A DNA stretch of 64,000 bases from positions 1-64,000 of the forward strand of contig CALFNN010000048.1 in the NCBI GenBank assembly GCA_937902925.1, read 5' to 3'. The notes beneath the pieces are model-generated. The model made no database searches and had not been told where the DNA came from. It was given only the letters and a program-made list of their open reading frames with translations. Source of the DNA: an uncultured Opitutaceae bacterium (lineage in GTDB: Bacteria; Verrucomicrobiota; Verrucomicrobiia; Opitutales; Opitutaceae). The stretch's first letter is position 1. Each line of letters begins with the position of its first letter. This document shows, piece by piece, positions 15,648 to 23,845 of the stretch. The position numbers and the translations under genes are program-made.

Positions 15648-17981
15648 TCAGCGACCGAGGCCGAGCGGCAGCGAAAGGAGCGCAAGGCCGTCGTCGACGA
15701 TCTGGACGGTGGCACTGCCGGGCTGGCCGACGAGGTAGGCGGCATCCGGTGCGATGGTGACCGTCACCGTCTCCGTGCCCTCGATCTCGTGATCGTCGAC
15801 GGGCGTGATCTTGAGATTCAGGGTGGATTGTCCGGCGGGAATCGTGACCGTGTCGGGAAGCTGCTGGTAGTCGATGCCGTTGCCCGCGGTGCCGCCGACC
15901 GCGAGATGCACCGTCGCCGGCTCGGTGAGCGACGCTCCCTGGCGGGAGATCTGGAACTGGCCCGGCACCGGGCCGAACTCCATCGCCAGCGGCAACGTCG
16001 CACGGATGGTCACCGTCGGCTGCGGCGGGGGAGGCGGGGCGGGCGGCGTGGTGACAGCCGCGACATTGGAGTAACCGGACGCGCCGGCGGCGTTCGTCGC
16101 GCGGACGCGATAATAATAAGCCGTGTCGCCCGTGAGGCTACCGTCGGTGTAACCGGTGGTGTTCGCGGCGAGGGTGGCGATGCGCGTGAATGTCGCGCCG
16201 TCGCCGGACCGCTCGACGTCGAAGCCCTGCTCGTTGTCGGCGTGATCGGCCCAGGCGAGGGCCACCGTGGTGGAGGAAGTGGCGGAGGCGGAGAGATTGT
16301 CCGGCGCGGCCGGCGGCACGGGCGTGGGCGCCGGGGTGGTGGCGCTGGCGGTGTTCGAATAGGCGGAATCGCCGGCGGCGTTGAACGCGCGCACGCGGTA
16401 ATAGTAGGTCGTGCTGGCCGCGACACTCGTATCGGAGTAAGCCGCGGTGTCCGCCGCGAGCGTCGCGATCGGCTGGAAGCTGGCGTCATCGGTCGAGCGC
16501 TCGACTTGAAAACCCTGCTCGTCACTGGCGCGATCGGTCCACGCCAGGTCGATTCGGGTGGACGACACGGCGGTCGCGGCGAGCCCGGTGGGCGCGGCGG
16601 GCGGCGTGGGCGTCGCCGCGCCGCTCAGGACCTTGCGGAGGTTCAGGCGGCCGCCGCTGACGCACTTGCCGGCCAGCGCCGGAAGCGGATCGGTGCCGGA
16701 GAGAATCCGCTGGATGATCTGGCGGTAGGTGTCGGTGGGAAACTGGGCCCGGGCGAGCGCGACGGCACCCGAGACCTCCGCGGCGGCCATCGAGGTGCCG
16801 TCGTCGTAGCGGTAGTCGCTGTCGCTGCCGTTCCAGCACGAGAAGATGTTGTAGCCCGGCGCGCCGAGATCGACGGTGGTGGCGCCGTAGTCGGAGAAGA
16901 ACGCGAGGTTGTCGTTCCGATCGGTGGCGGCGACGGCGACGATGTTGTCGAGGTCGTAGCTCGACGGATAGAGCGGCTGCGCGTCGTTGTCCTGCGTGCT
17001 GTTGCCCGCCGCGGCGACGAAAATGATCCCGGCGTCGCGGGCGGCGGCGATCGCATCATGCAGCGCGCTGGATTCGAACGAGGGTCCGCCCCAGCTCGCG
17101 TTGATGATGTTGGCGCCGTGGGCGCGCGCATAGTCGATGCAGGTGATCGCGTCCGACACGGCGCCGTTGCCCTGCGCGTCGATGAACTTCAGCGCCATCA
17201 ACTGCACGCGCCACGCGACGCCGGTGACGCCGAGGGAGTTGTTGCCGAGTCCGCCGATCGTGCCGGCCACATGCGAACCGTGGCCGTAGTCGTCGTCGGG
17301 ATTGCCGTTCCCGGCGATGGCGTTGATGCCGTGCACGTCGTCCACATAACCGTCGCCGTCGTCGTCGCGACCGTTGCCGGCGATCTCGCCGGGATTGGTC
17401 CACAGGTTCGCGGCGAGATCCTCGTGCGTCGCGCGGATGCCGGTGTCGACGACCGCGACCACCACGCCGGGCGCGCCGGTGCGGAGGTCCCATGCGTCGC
17501 GCGCGTCGACGTCGGCGCCGGGCGTGCCGTCGTAGAGGCCGGTGTTGTGCAGGCCCCACAATTCGCCGCTCTGGTAGCGGGGGTCGTCGGGATCGGTCGC
17601 GAGCACGTGGACGATCGCGTCGGGCTCGGCGTATTCCGCGAGGCCGGATTGCCGGAGAAGAGCGAGGGCCGTCGCGACGGCGGTGCCCGCCGGCAACTGG
17701 ACGATCTGCAGATTGCCGACCGCCGGGAACGTGCGCAGCACGCTGGCGCCCGGGAGGAGATTTGCGATGGCGAGCACGCCGCCGGCGCGGGGTTTCGCCA
17801 GAATGCGATCGGCGCGAAACAGCGTGGTCGCGGACGCGGAGAGCTGGGCGTGAAGGCGGGGACTGAGCAGCCCGGCCAGCACGACGGACAAACCCGCCAT
17901 GAGGCAGGTAAGCAGGCGGCGCGATCGGCGGCAAGAAGCAGAGGGTGGGTGGCGGTGGGCGGGTTTGGGATTCAGATTCAT
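15648..17981 (-). CDS. secreted subtilisin-like serine protease (S8) with two fibronectin-III domains and a Calx-beta domain
   Basis: 777 aa from the ATG at 17981 (MNLNPKPAHRH), which puts an Arg-rich, long signal peptide ending SPRLHAQ at the N-terminus. A propeptide-like region precedes the S8 domain, where the catalytic triad is visible: Asp179 in VAVVDTGI, His234 in GHGSHVAGT and Ser397 in GTSMAAAEVSG. An Asp-rich stretch (RDDDGDGYVDD) in the catalytic domain is a likely calcium site. Two consecutive fibronectin III domains with near-identical ends (YYYRVRAFNAAGDSAYSN, YYYRVRATNAAGASGYSN) and a C-terminal Calx-beta-like domain (NGIDYQQLPDTVTIPAGQ) follow. It is an extracellular protease, probably surface-held through the beta domains. 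Confidence 0.92.
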   Translation of the reverse strand: MNLNPKPAHRHPPSASCRRSRRLLTCLMAGLSVVLAGLLSPRLHAQLSASATTLFRADRILAKPRAGGVLAIANLLPGASVLRTFPAVGNLQIVQLPAGTAVATALALLRQSGLAEYAEPDAIVHVLATDPDDPRYQSGELWGLHNTGLYDGTPGADVDARDAWDLRTGAPGVVVAVVDTGIRATHEDLAANLWTNPGEIAGNGRDDDGDGYVDDVHGINAIAGNGNPDDDYGHGSHVAGTIGGLGNNSLGVTGVAWRVQLMALKFIDAQGNGAVSDAITCIDYARAHGANIINASWGGPSFESSALHDAIAAARDAGIIFVAAAGNSTQDNDAQPLYPSSYDLDNIVAVAATDRNDNLAFFSDYGATTVDLGAPGYNIFSCWNGSDSDYRYDDGTSMAAAEVSGAVALARAQFPTDTYRQIIQRILSGTDPLPALAGKCVSGGRLNLRKVLSGAATPTPPAAPTGLAATAVSSTRIDLAWTDRASDEQGFQVERSTDDASFQPIATLAADTAAYSDTSVAASTTYYYRVRAFNAAGDSAYSNTASATTPAPTPVPPAAPDNLSASATSSTTVALAWADHADNEQGFDVERSGDGATFTRIATLAANTTGYTDGSLTGDTAYYYRVRATNAAGASGYSNVAAVTTPPAPPPPPQPTVTIRATLPLAMEFGPVPGQFQISRQGASLTEPATVHLAVGGTAGNGIDYQQLPDTVTIPAGQSTLNLKITPVDDHEIEGTETVTVTIAPDAAYLVGQPGSATVQIVDDGLALLSLPLGLGR

Positions 17982-18065
17982 GGACGGCGGGAGGTTTGTT
18001 CGTGGGTGGGGCGCGCAAACGATCGCGCCGTGTGCGTCCATTAGATTCCCACGGACGGAAAAAGG

Positions 18066-18108
18066 CATTGGGGTTGCCACCTGAAACATGTCCCCCGCGG
18101 ACCCCAAC
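18066..18108 (-). promoter_or_regulatory. shared upstream element, copy 4 (weaker)
   Basis: On the minus strand TTGGGGTC ... TTTCAGGT ... CAACCCCAATG lies about 85-127 bases before the subtilase start, the same layout as the copies at 9935 and 15469, with changes in the second half. The two halves (CATTGGGG and CCCCAACG) are also near-complementary. Confidence 0.25.
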
Positions 18109-18131
18109 GACGCGCATGAACAATAACCGGC

Positions 18132-18158
18132 GAGCGCCCGCCCATCCGGCGGACGCTC
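18132..18158 (-). terminator. stem-loop downstream of the 219-aa secreted protein gene
   Basis: GAGCGCCCGCC (18132-18142) and GGCGGACGCTC (18148-18158) pair over 11 positions with one mismatch around the loop CATCC. It lies 54-81 bases past the stop at 18213 and has no T-run. It is probably a GC-rich terminator or mRNA end structure. Confidence 0.45.
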
Positions 18159-18212
18159 AAGCGGGCGCGCACGGACGACCGTGGCGCGGGCGACAACGGG
18201 CGATCCCGTGTC

Positions 18213-18872
18213 CTACGAGTTCGCCGGTGCGGACACGATCGCCTCGGCGCGGTGCATCGACTGCACGTAGGCGTTGAAACTGACCGCGACCTCCGAGCGC
18301 GCGGCGGGCCATTCGCTCTCGTCGGCCGCGCGCACCGCCTTCAAATCCTCGCGCAGCGTGTGCCGGTGCGCGTCGACCTCGACGGCGGTCGCCTTGAATC
18401 GGGCCTGCGTGTCCGGATCGAGATCCTCAGCCTCGCTCCGCAGCCCCGCCATGATGCGGTCGGTCGCCTGGATCCGGCCGAGCACCTTGGCGGTCACGTC
18501 GTCGCGCGCCGCGGCCTGGACGTCGGGCGTGAGAGGACCGGTCGGGCCGGAATCGAGGACCTCCAGCGCGCCGATGGTCACGATGCCGCTGGCTTCCGCG
18601 GCCGTGCGGTCCTGCCATTCGCCGAGCGATTCGAAGTTTCTCGGGTCCACGGTGCCGGGCATGGCATACATGCCGCCCAGCCCGGGACGGGAGGCGCTGA
18701 AATTCATGCCAGCGGATTCGGGGACGATGACCTGGGGCAGATCGGCGAACCCGGCGGGCTCGCCATAAGCGTTGACGAAACGATCGGTGGCCGCCGGTGC
18801 GGAGGGTGCACCGGCGGCAGCGGCGGCGAAAAAGGTGAAGAGGACGAGCGTGGTTGGCACGATGGTTTTCAT
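18213..18872 (-). CDS. secreted hypothetical protein
   Basis: 219 aa. A classical signal peptide (MKTIVPTTLVLFTFFAAAAAGAPSAPA) is followed by a mostly helical, acidic mature protein without Cys. The C-terminal half (DDVTAKVLGRIQATDRIMAGL, EVDAHRHTLREDLKAV) looks like a long amphipathic helix pair. The start is supported by a good ribosome site (AAAGGA) about 7 bases upstream of the ATG. I recognise no family. It is probably a periplasmic or exported structural protein, and it stands alone between two non-coding stretches. Confidence 0.7.
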   Translation of the reverse strand: MKTIVPTTLVLFTFFAAAAAGAPSAPAATDRFVNAYGEPAGFADLPQVIVPESAGMNFSASRPGLGGMYAMPGTVDPRNFESLGEWQDRTAAEASGIVTIGALEVLDSGPTGPLTPDVQAAARDDVTAKVLGRIQATDRIMAGLRSEAEDLDPDTQARFKATAVEVDAHRHTLREDLKAVRAADESEWPAARSEVAVSFNAYVQSMHRAEAIVSAPANS

Positions 18873-19134
18873 GACATTCCTTTTTGTGAGCGCCCCGGAA
18901 TGAGGTGCCGGCGATTTCCCGCTTGGAGCATGCCGGCGTGGCGCGGCGGGGCCCGGAGCATGGCCGGCAATAATTTAGGCGCCCGACTGGGTTACTCACC
19001 CACCGGGGGCGATCATGCATCGCGCTCGATATCGCCGCGCGAAAACGGGCACCTTGCATGACCGGGCGCAGTCGCGGCCGGCGCGCTCGTTGGAGGTCTC
19101 GACCTACTGCCACGCCGGCCGCCGCGGCGTTAGC

Positions 19135-19593
19135 ATGACCGCAATCATCACGGCCATGGCCTCAACCATCTATTTCCCGCCTCCACGACCGGCACTGAAG
19201 CTTGTTCGCACGACGCCGCCCGCGCCAGCGGCGATCGCCCACGCGGGCGATGAGCCGGCCGCGCGCGAGGCGGACGCGGGCCAGGTGCGCGACCCCGCAC
19301 TCGAGGAAGCGTGGCGAAAGCTGCATCGCGCCCGCGAACTGTTCGAGGCTGAGCAGGCGCACCTGCGCGACGATCGGCTGAAGCTCGCTGCTCGGGAAAC
19401 GGAGTTGCAGATCCGCGAACAGAACCTCGCCTGCCGCGAGTCGCGGGTGGCGGAGCTGGAACGCCGCCCGGCCGCGGCGGCGGAAGCGGTGCCAACCCTT
19501 CGACACAAGCCCGCCGCTGCGGGGCCGGCGGTGGCGCGGGTGGCGGGCGGACCGCTGAAGATCGCGCGAGCGCTGTTTCGCGGCGGGGATTAG
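19135..19593 (+). CDS. small coiled-coil protein, function unknown
   Basis: 152 aa from the ATG at 19135 (MTAIITAMAS); an ATG at 19156 would give 145 aa. The frame stays open further upstream, but that part looks non-coding. Residues about 60-125 form a continuous, highly charged helix with heptad spacing (EEAWRKLHRARELFEAEQAH, ELQIREQNLACRESRV), a likely coiled coil. The ends are Ala/Pro-rich. There is no signal peptide and no family I recognise. Its stop lies 24 bases from the stop of the convergent di-haem gene. A CACCCACC sequence at 18997-19005 resembles half of the element seen before other genes here. Confidence 0.5.
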   Translation: MTAIITAMASTIYFPPPRPALKLVRTTPPAPAAIAHAGDEPAAREADAGQVRDPALEEAWRKLHRARELFEAEQAHLRDDRLKLAARETELQIREQNLACRESRVAELERRPAAAAEAVPTLRHKPAAAGPAVARVAGGPLKIARALFRGGD

Positions 19594-19617
19594 CCGGACT
19601 CGCCCGCCCGCTGGCGT

Positions 19618-21192
19618 TTACGGCGGCGGCCAGGGACGCGGGTGGTAGTTTTCGTCGCAGACCGGCGACCTGGTGCCGGGCGGCAGGACTTGGAGCGTTT
19701 TCAAGAACTCGATGATGGAGTTTTGCTCGCCGGCGGTCTGGTCGAGAAACGCCCGGCGGGTGGCCGCGGCCTCGCCGCCGTGAGCCAGGATCGCCTGGCG
19801 CAGCGTGGTGAACTGACCGTGGTGAAAGAACGGCGGCTCGTTCGCGGCGCCCCAGAGTCTCGCGGTGAGAAATTTCCGGTTGCCGGCGAAGAAGCCCGCG
19901 GAGCCGTTGGGCTCGTTCATGTCGAGCGGCTCGATGTTCGGGTCGCCCGGACCGTCGCAGAGATCGTGGAGCTTGAAATCCGTGTAGGCGGGCACGAGAA
20001 GCACGCCGGTTTTTTTGTCCGGCGCGAGGCGGGGCGGCGGCAGCCGGTCGTCGGTGAGATCGACGGCGAGCGTGGGCGCGTCGCCGACGCGCAGGTTGGT
20101 CGGCGGGTTGTAGGGATTCGGTTCGCGGAAAACCCAGCCGTCGCGATCGAGCGGCAGCGCCGGCACGTGGCACGTCGCGCAGCCGATGGCCTGAAAACGC
20201 CGTTCGCCCGTGAGCACGGCACGCTCGATCGCGGGGATGCGCGGAATCACGCGACCGGGCACGGCCATCGTGGCTTGATAGACGACCGCGGCGGTGACGT
20301 CCGCGCGCGTCAGTTCGTTCGCGACGCCGTCGCCGTCGGGATCGGTGTCGCGGCCGAAACGCTCGGTGGACTGCATGCCGTGGTGCTGGTTGAAGGCGTT
20401 GTTGGTGAATTCGCGCAGCGAGATGACGCGACCCGCCTGATGAAACGGGCGGATGATGAGGCTCGGCGGCGTGGCGGCGTCGGTGGCGAGGCTGGGCGCG
20501 GAGAGGCCGGCGACCTGCGAAACATCCCAGGTGCCATCGGCGCGGCGAAGGACGGTGCCGTAGGAAATTCCCTTCGAGACGAGCGGCCGGCCTTGCCCCG
20601 GTGGCGTGGCGTCGCGGATTGCCTGGAGATCGCGTGTGATTTGGCGCGCGAGCATTTCGATGAAGCCCGAGCCGAACATCCCGATCGTCGCGCGGGAATC
20701 GGCGACGGTTTGGAGCGACACGGTGCGGCCGAGTTCATCGACACTGCCCCTGGTCGGCTGCGGGTCGCCGTGATCGAACGTCATGAAATCGAAGCGCTGG
20801 CCGAGGACGAAGACATTGGAGACGACGTCGCCGCCGCCGCCCGGAATGCCGAAGGGCTGGTTGTGGCAGCCGGCGCACGAATTCGAGTCGGGGCCGGAAA
20901 GACGGTTGAAGGCGCGCGGAAAAACGAGCGGCTGCGTCGGGTCGGCGAGGACGGCGCCGGTGCCTTTCGTCAGCGGGCGACCGCAGCCTTCCTGGTCGGT
21001 CCACACGGCGGTGAAGAGCATGCGGCCAAACTCGGCGAGCTCGACCGGGGACAGTTTGAATTCGTCGCCGTCCTGCAGGTGATGCGGGATCGCGACTTCG
21101 CGGCCGAGTTGAGTGTCACCGTTGAACTGGGCTTGGAGCGACGGGGCGAGAATAAGGAGAAGCGAGGCGAAGGATCGCGTGGGGAGGTGCAT
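19618..21192 (-). CDS. periplasmic di-haem oxidoreductase (DHOR/DUF1111 family)
   Basis: 524 aa with a signal peptide (MHLPTRSFASLLLILAPSLQAQ). Two c-type haem sites are visible: CAGCH at 106-110 and CATCH at 338-342. The overall pattern (early FGRMLFTAVW, SVDELGRTVSLQ, FTNNAFNQHHGMQ, then the second haem and a C-terminal FFHHGQFTTLRQAILAHGGEA) fits the DHOR or 'thiol oxidoreductase' group distantly related to MauG and bacterial cytochrome c peroxidase. The protein would be matured by the cytochrome c system in the periplasm. Substrate unknown. No electron-transfer partner gene is adjacent. Confidence 0.88.
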   Translation of the reverse strand: MHLPTRSFASLLLILAPSLQAQFNGDTQLGREVAIPHHLQDGDEFKLSPVELAEFGRMLFTAVWTDQEGCGRPLTKGTGAVLADPTQPLVFPRAFNRLSGPDSNSCAGCHNQPFGIPGGGGDVVSNVFVLGQRFDFMTFDHGDPQPTRGSVDELGRTVSLQTVADSRATIGMFGSGFIEMLARQITRDLQAIRDATPPGQGRPLVSKGISYGTVLRRADGTWDVSQVAGLSAPSLATDAATPPSLIIRPFHQAGRVISLREFTNNAFNQHHGMQSTERFGRDTDPDGDGVANELTRADVTAAVVYQATMAVPGRVIPRIPAIERAVLTGERRFQAIGCATCHVPALPLDRDGWVFREPNPYNPPTNLRVGDAPTLAVDLTDDRLPPPRLAPDKKTGVLLVPAYTDFKLHDLCDGPGDPNIEPLDMNEPNGSAGFFAGNRKFLTARLWGAANEPPFFHHGQFTTLRQAILAHGGEAAATRRAFLDQTAGEQNSIIEFLKTLQVLPPGTRSPVCDENYHPRPWPPP

Positions 21193-21331
21193 GGAGGGGT
21201 GGGGCAGCCGGCAGGGAGCCCGCGGGGTGCGGGAAAAAAGTTGGGCACGGGGCGGGATGGCACGCCCGCCCCGCGCTGTGACATGGCGTAACGACTCTCA
21301 ACAAACCCCCGTGGTCGCGGGGGAAGGGGGA

Positions 21332-22414
21332 CTACTTCATCCAGCCGGGCGGACATTTGTGCATCTGGATGTTGCCGCCGCCCGGCTGTTCGCCGCCCAG
21401 ATCGCCGGCGGCATGATAGCCGTTCGACAGCGTGAGGTCGAACGTGTCGTCGCGACCCGGCTCGCCGCGATCGCAGGCGATCACGGTCGCGGTGCCGGGC
21501 GCGCCGTCGATCGTGACGTCGTAGTTGATCGTCGCGCAGTCCGGGTCGTTGGGGTCGATGGTGAAACCCGTCACGGCGGTCGCATGCACCTTCATGCCGC
21601 TGCCGTGATCGTTGTATTCGAGATGGCCCCAGAATGCGCCGCGCCGGATGCCGCCGCCGACGCCGAACGTGCCCTTGGCGCCGCTCGGAGTGCCGACGAT
21701 CCAGCCGCCGCCGGTGAGCTTGCCGCATTCGGATGGCGGCGGCGGCGTGCCGCCGGAGGACACGATGCCGGCGCGCGCGGCGCCGAACAACCCGTTCATG
21801 CAACCGAATTCGACGATATGCAGCGCCGCCACCGCGATCCCGGTGTCGGTGGCGGTCTGCTCGTTGATGATCACCTGGCCGCCGGGAAAATCGACGACCT
21901 GGTTGGGCTTGCCGGTCACGACCACGGCCTGGCCGTCGAGCACGAGACCCTGGATATTTGTGCTCGCGGCTAAATCCGCCTTGCCGTTGGCCTTCGCCGT
22001 GGCGGTCGCGTTCGAGCCCGCGAAATTGACGCTGAGTTCTGACATGCCGCCGTCGGGCGGCATGAGCTCGAGCATCATGTTGACGATGCTGGTTTCCGCC
22101 ACGGTCTGCGACCCATCGCCGGTGACATCGGCGGTGGCGTTGTCGATGAGGATCGCACTCTGCACGTCGTCGACGTTGGAGATCGATTGATGGAGCGAGC
22201 CGCCGGTGTCGGGCAGCGGGCCGGTGTCGCAGAGCGTGAGCCCGCCGGGCGGGTTGGTGGTGTCGGTGATCACGACGGCGCTGGCCTGGCCGCTGTAGGA
22301 GACAGTGGCGGCCTGCGCGCGGGCCACGGAGGCGCCGGCCACCGGCCAGCCGAGGAGGCTGACGGTTATTGCGGCGGCGCGGATGCTGGACGAACGGAGA
22401 GCTGCATTACTCAT
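21332..22414 (-). CDS. secreted choice-of-anchor P protein with post-COAP-1 domain
   Basis: 360 aa. A signal peptide of about 34 residues ends VARAQA. The N-terminal beta-rich region (SGQASAVVITD ... GGLTLCDTGPLPDTGG) matches the choice-of-anchor P pattern. The C-terminal 120 residues form the post-COAP-1 domain, starting CGKLTGGGWIVGTPSG and continuing KGTFGVGGGIRRGAFWGHLEYNDHGSGMKVH; paired Cys suggest disulfides. No separate membrane anchor or sorting tail is visible at the C-terminus (ending CPPGWMK). Proteins of this type are exported, of unknown function. Confidence 0.8.
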   Translation of the reverse strand: MSNAALRSSSIRAAAITVSLLGWPVAGASVARAQAATVSYSGQASAVVITDTTNPPGGLTLCDTGPLPDTGGSLHQSISNVDDVQSAILIDNATADVTGDGSQTVAETSIVNMMLELMPPDGGMSELSVNFAGSNATATAKANGKADLAASTNIQGLVLDGQAVVVTGKPNQVVDFPGGQVIINEQTATDTGIAVAALHIVEFGCMNGLFGAARAGIVSSGGTPPPPSECGKLTGGGWIVGTPSGAKGTFGVGGGIRRGAFWGHLEYNDHGSGMKVHATAVTGFTIDPNDPDCATINYDVTIDGAPGTATVIACDRGEPGRDDTFDLTLSNGYHAAGDLGGEQPGGGNIQMHKCPPGWMK

Positions 22415-22525
22415 GGGATTTTTTTGTTAATGATTGCGATGGACGAAACCCGCGCCGGCGGCAAAAACCGCCGTCGTGGGCGGCTGCCAGCGTAGGGATC
22501 GCCGCGAAACGCGGGAGCCGGGTGC

Positions 22526-22551
22526 GCGCCCGAAAAAAACGCAACGGGCGC
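22526..22551. repeat. stem-loop in the gap after the GT4 gene
   Basis: GCGCCCG (22526-22532) and CGGGCGC (22545-22551) can pair around an A-rich loop. A second small stem, CGGCGG/CCGCCG, lies at 22456-22473. Both sit between the stop at 22619 and the start at 22414 and may end the glycosyltransferase transcript. Neither has a proper T-run on the minus strand. Confidence 0.3.
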
Positions 22552-22618
22552 CCCAAGCGCGCACCGACCGCGCCCCATGACGGTCCCCCCGTTTATCCCT
22601 AGCGCGCGATCCGACGCT

Positions 22619-23845
22619 TCAGCGGCAGACGCTGTCGGACACGGGCCAGCCCACCGCAGCCCGCCCACCGTGTGAAGCCAGCGCGCAATGCGGCACGACC
22701 AGCGGGCCACCGGACACGGCGCGAGAATAAATGTCGATCGTGGCCTCGGCGGTGTCGCTCCAGTCGAATCGGCGCGCCCGCTCCAGTCCCGCCGCCCGCA
22801 ATTGTTCGCGCATGGGTTCATCGTCCGCGAGGCGGGCGAGTTGCACCTTGATCTGGTCGACGTCCTCCGGATCGAGGGATGCGGCGGCGTCGTGGCAGAC
22901 CTCGCGGAGCGCGCCGCGCGTGGCGGCGAGCACCGGACACCCGCACGCCATCGCCTCCAGCGGCGGCAACCCGAAGCCCTCGAAGAGCGAGGGGTAGACA
23001 AAAACGTCGGCCGCGCGATACCACATCGCCAGGTCGGCATCCGGCACGAAGCCGAGGCAGCGGACGTCCTCGCGATAGGGCGACTGCCGGATGGCGGCGT
23101 GGATCGCGGGTGCCCCGTGCCAGTCGCTGCCCCCGAGCACGAGCTGCCACGGCGAGGGCGACTCCGCCTTGAAGCGATTGAACGCCGCGATGAGCCGCAC
23201 GTGATTTTTCGCGGGATGCTCGAGGCGCGCGACGTAGAGGAAAAACGGCGGGCGCAGGCCGTGGCGTTGCAGGATGGCGGCCCGGGCCTCCGTCCGGCCG
23301 TGCGGCGTGAACCGCGCGTGGTCGAGACCGTTGGGGATCACGCTGACGCGCTGCGGCGGCACCCGGAAATACGTGCCGATGTCGCGCGCGGTGGCCCGGC
23401 TCACGGTGATGATTTCGTCCTGGCGCCGCGCCAGCTGTCGCACGGCGATCCGGCCGTAGAGCATCCGGGCCCAGTCGTATTTGTGCGGCACGTGGAACGG
23501 CGCGAGGTCGTGGATCGTGGCAACGAGGGCGCACGGGCGCGGCCAGAGCATCCGGCGGTAGCTCGGCACGTGCAGCACGTCGAGCCCGAGTTGCCGGGCG
23601 AGCCGGGGAAGCTCCACTTGGTGCCAGAGGATGTTTTTCGCCGGCGCCCGGTGGCGCTCGGCGACGGGGACGAGCCGCACCGCGTCGCGGGCGAAATCGA
23701 ACAGCGGCAAATCCTCCTCGAGCACAAACAGCGTCAGCCGGGGCCGGCGCTCCGCCGCGAGCAGCGCGCGCACGAGCGCGAGCACATACTGGCCGACGCC
23801 CGACCGGCCGCGCTGCATCACGGAGGTGGTAATGCCGACGTGCAT
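22619..23845 (-). CDS. GT4-type glycosyltransferase
   Basis: 408 aa from the ATG at 23845 (MHVGITTSVMQRGRSGVGQYV); this start shares one base with the stop of the WecG-STAS gene (TGATG), so translation is coupled. The N-terminal Rossmann half has the GVGQY loop. The C-terminal half has the GT4 signature: VSVIPNGLD, LYVARLEHPAKN and the EX7E motif in LFEGFGLPPLEAMACGCPVL. Such enzymes transfer a sugar from a nucleotide-sugar with retention during capsule, exopolysaccharide or O-antigen assembly in the cytosol. With the WecG-type partner it forms a two-gene unit; the rest of a polysaccharide pathway is not in this window apart from the export genes at 5.8-9.9 kb. Confidence 0.92.
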   Translation of the reverse strand: MHVGITTSVMQRGRSGVGQYVLALVRALLAAERRPRLTLFVLEEDLPLFDFARDAVRLVPVAERHRAPAKNILWHQVELPRLARQLGLDVLHVPSYRRMLWPRPCALVATIHDLAPFHVPHKYDWARMLYGRIAVRQLARRQDEIITVSRATARDIGTYFRVPPQRVSVIPNGLDHARFTPHGRTEARAAILQRHGLRPPFFLYVARLEHPAKNHVRLIAAFNRFKAESPSPWQLVLGGSDWHGAPAIHAAIRQSPYREDVRCLGFVPDADLAMWYRAADVFVYPSLFEGFGLPPLEAMACGCPVLAATRGALREVCHDAAASLDPEDVDQIKVQLARLADDEPMREQLRAAGLERARRFDWSDTAEATIDIYSRAVSGGPLVVPHCALASHGGRAAVGWPVSDSVCR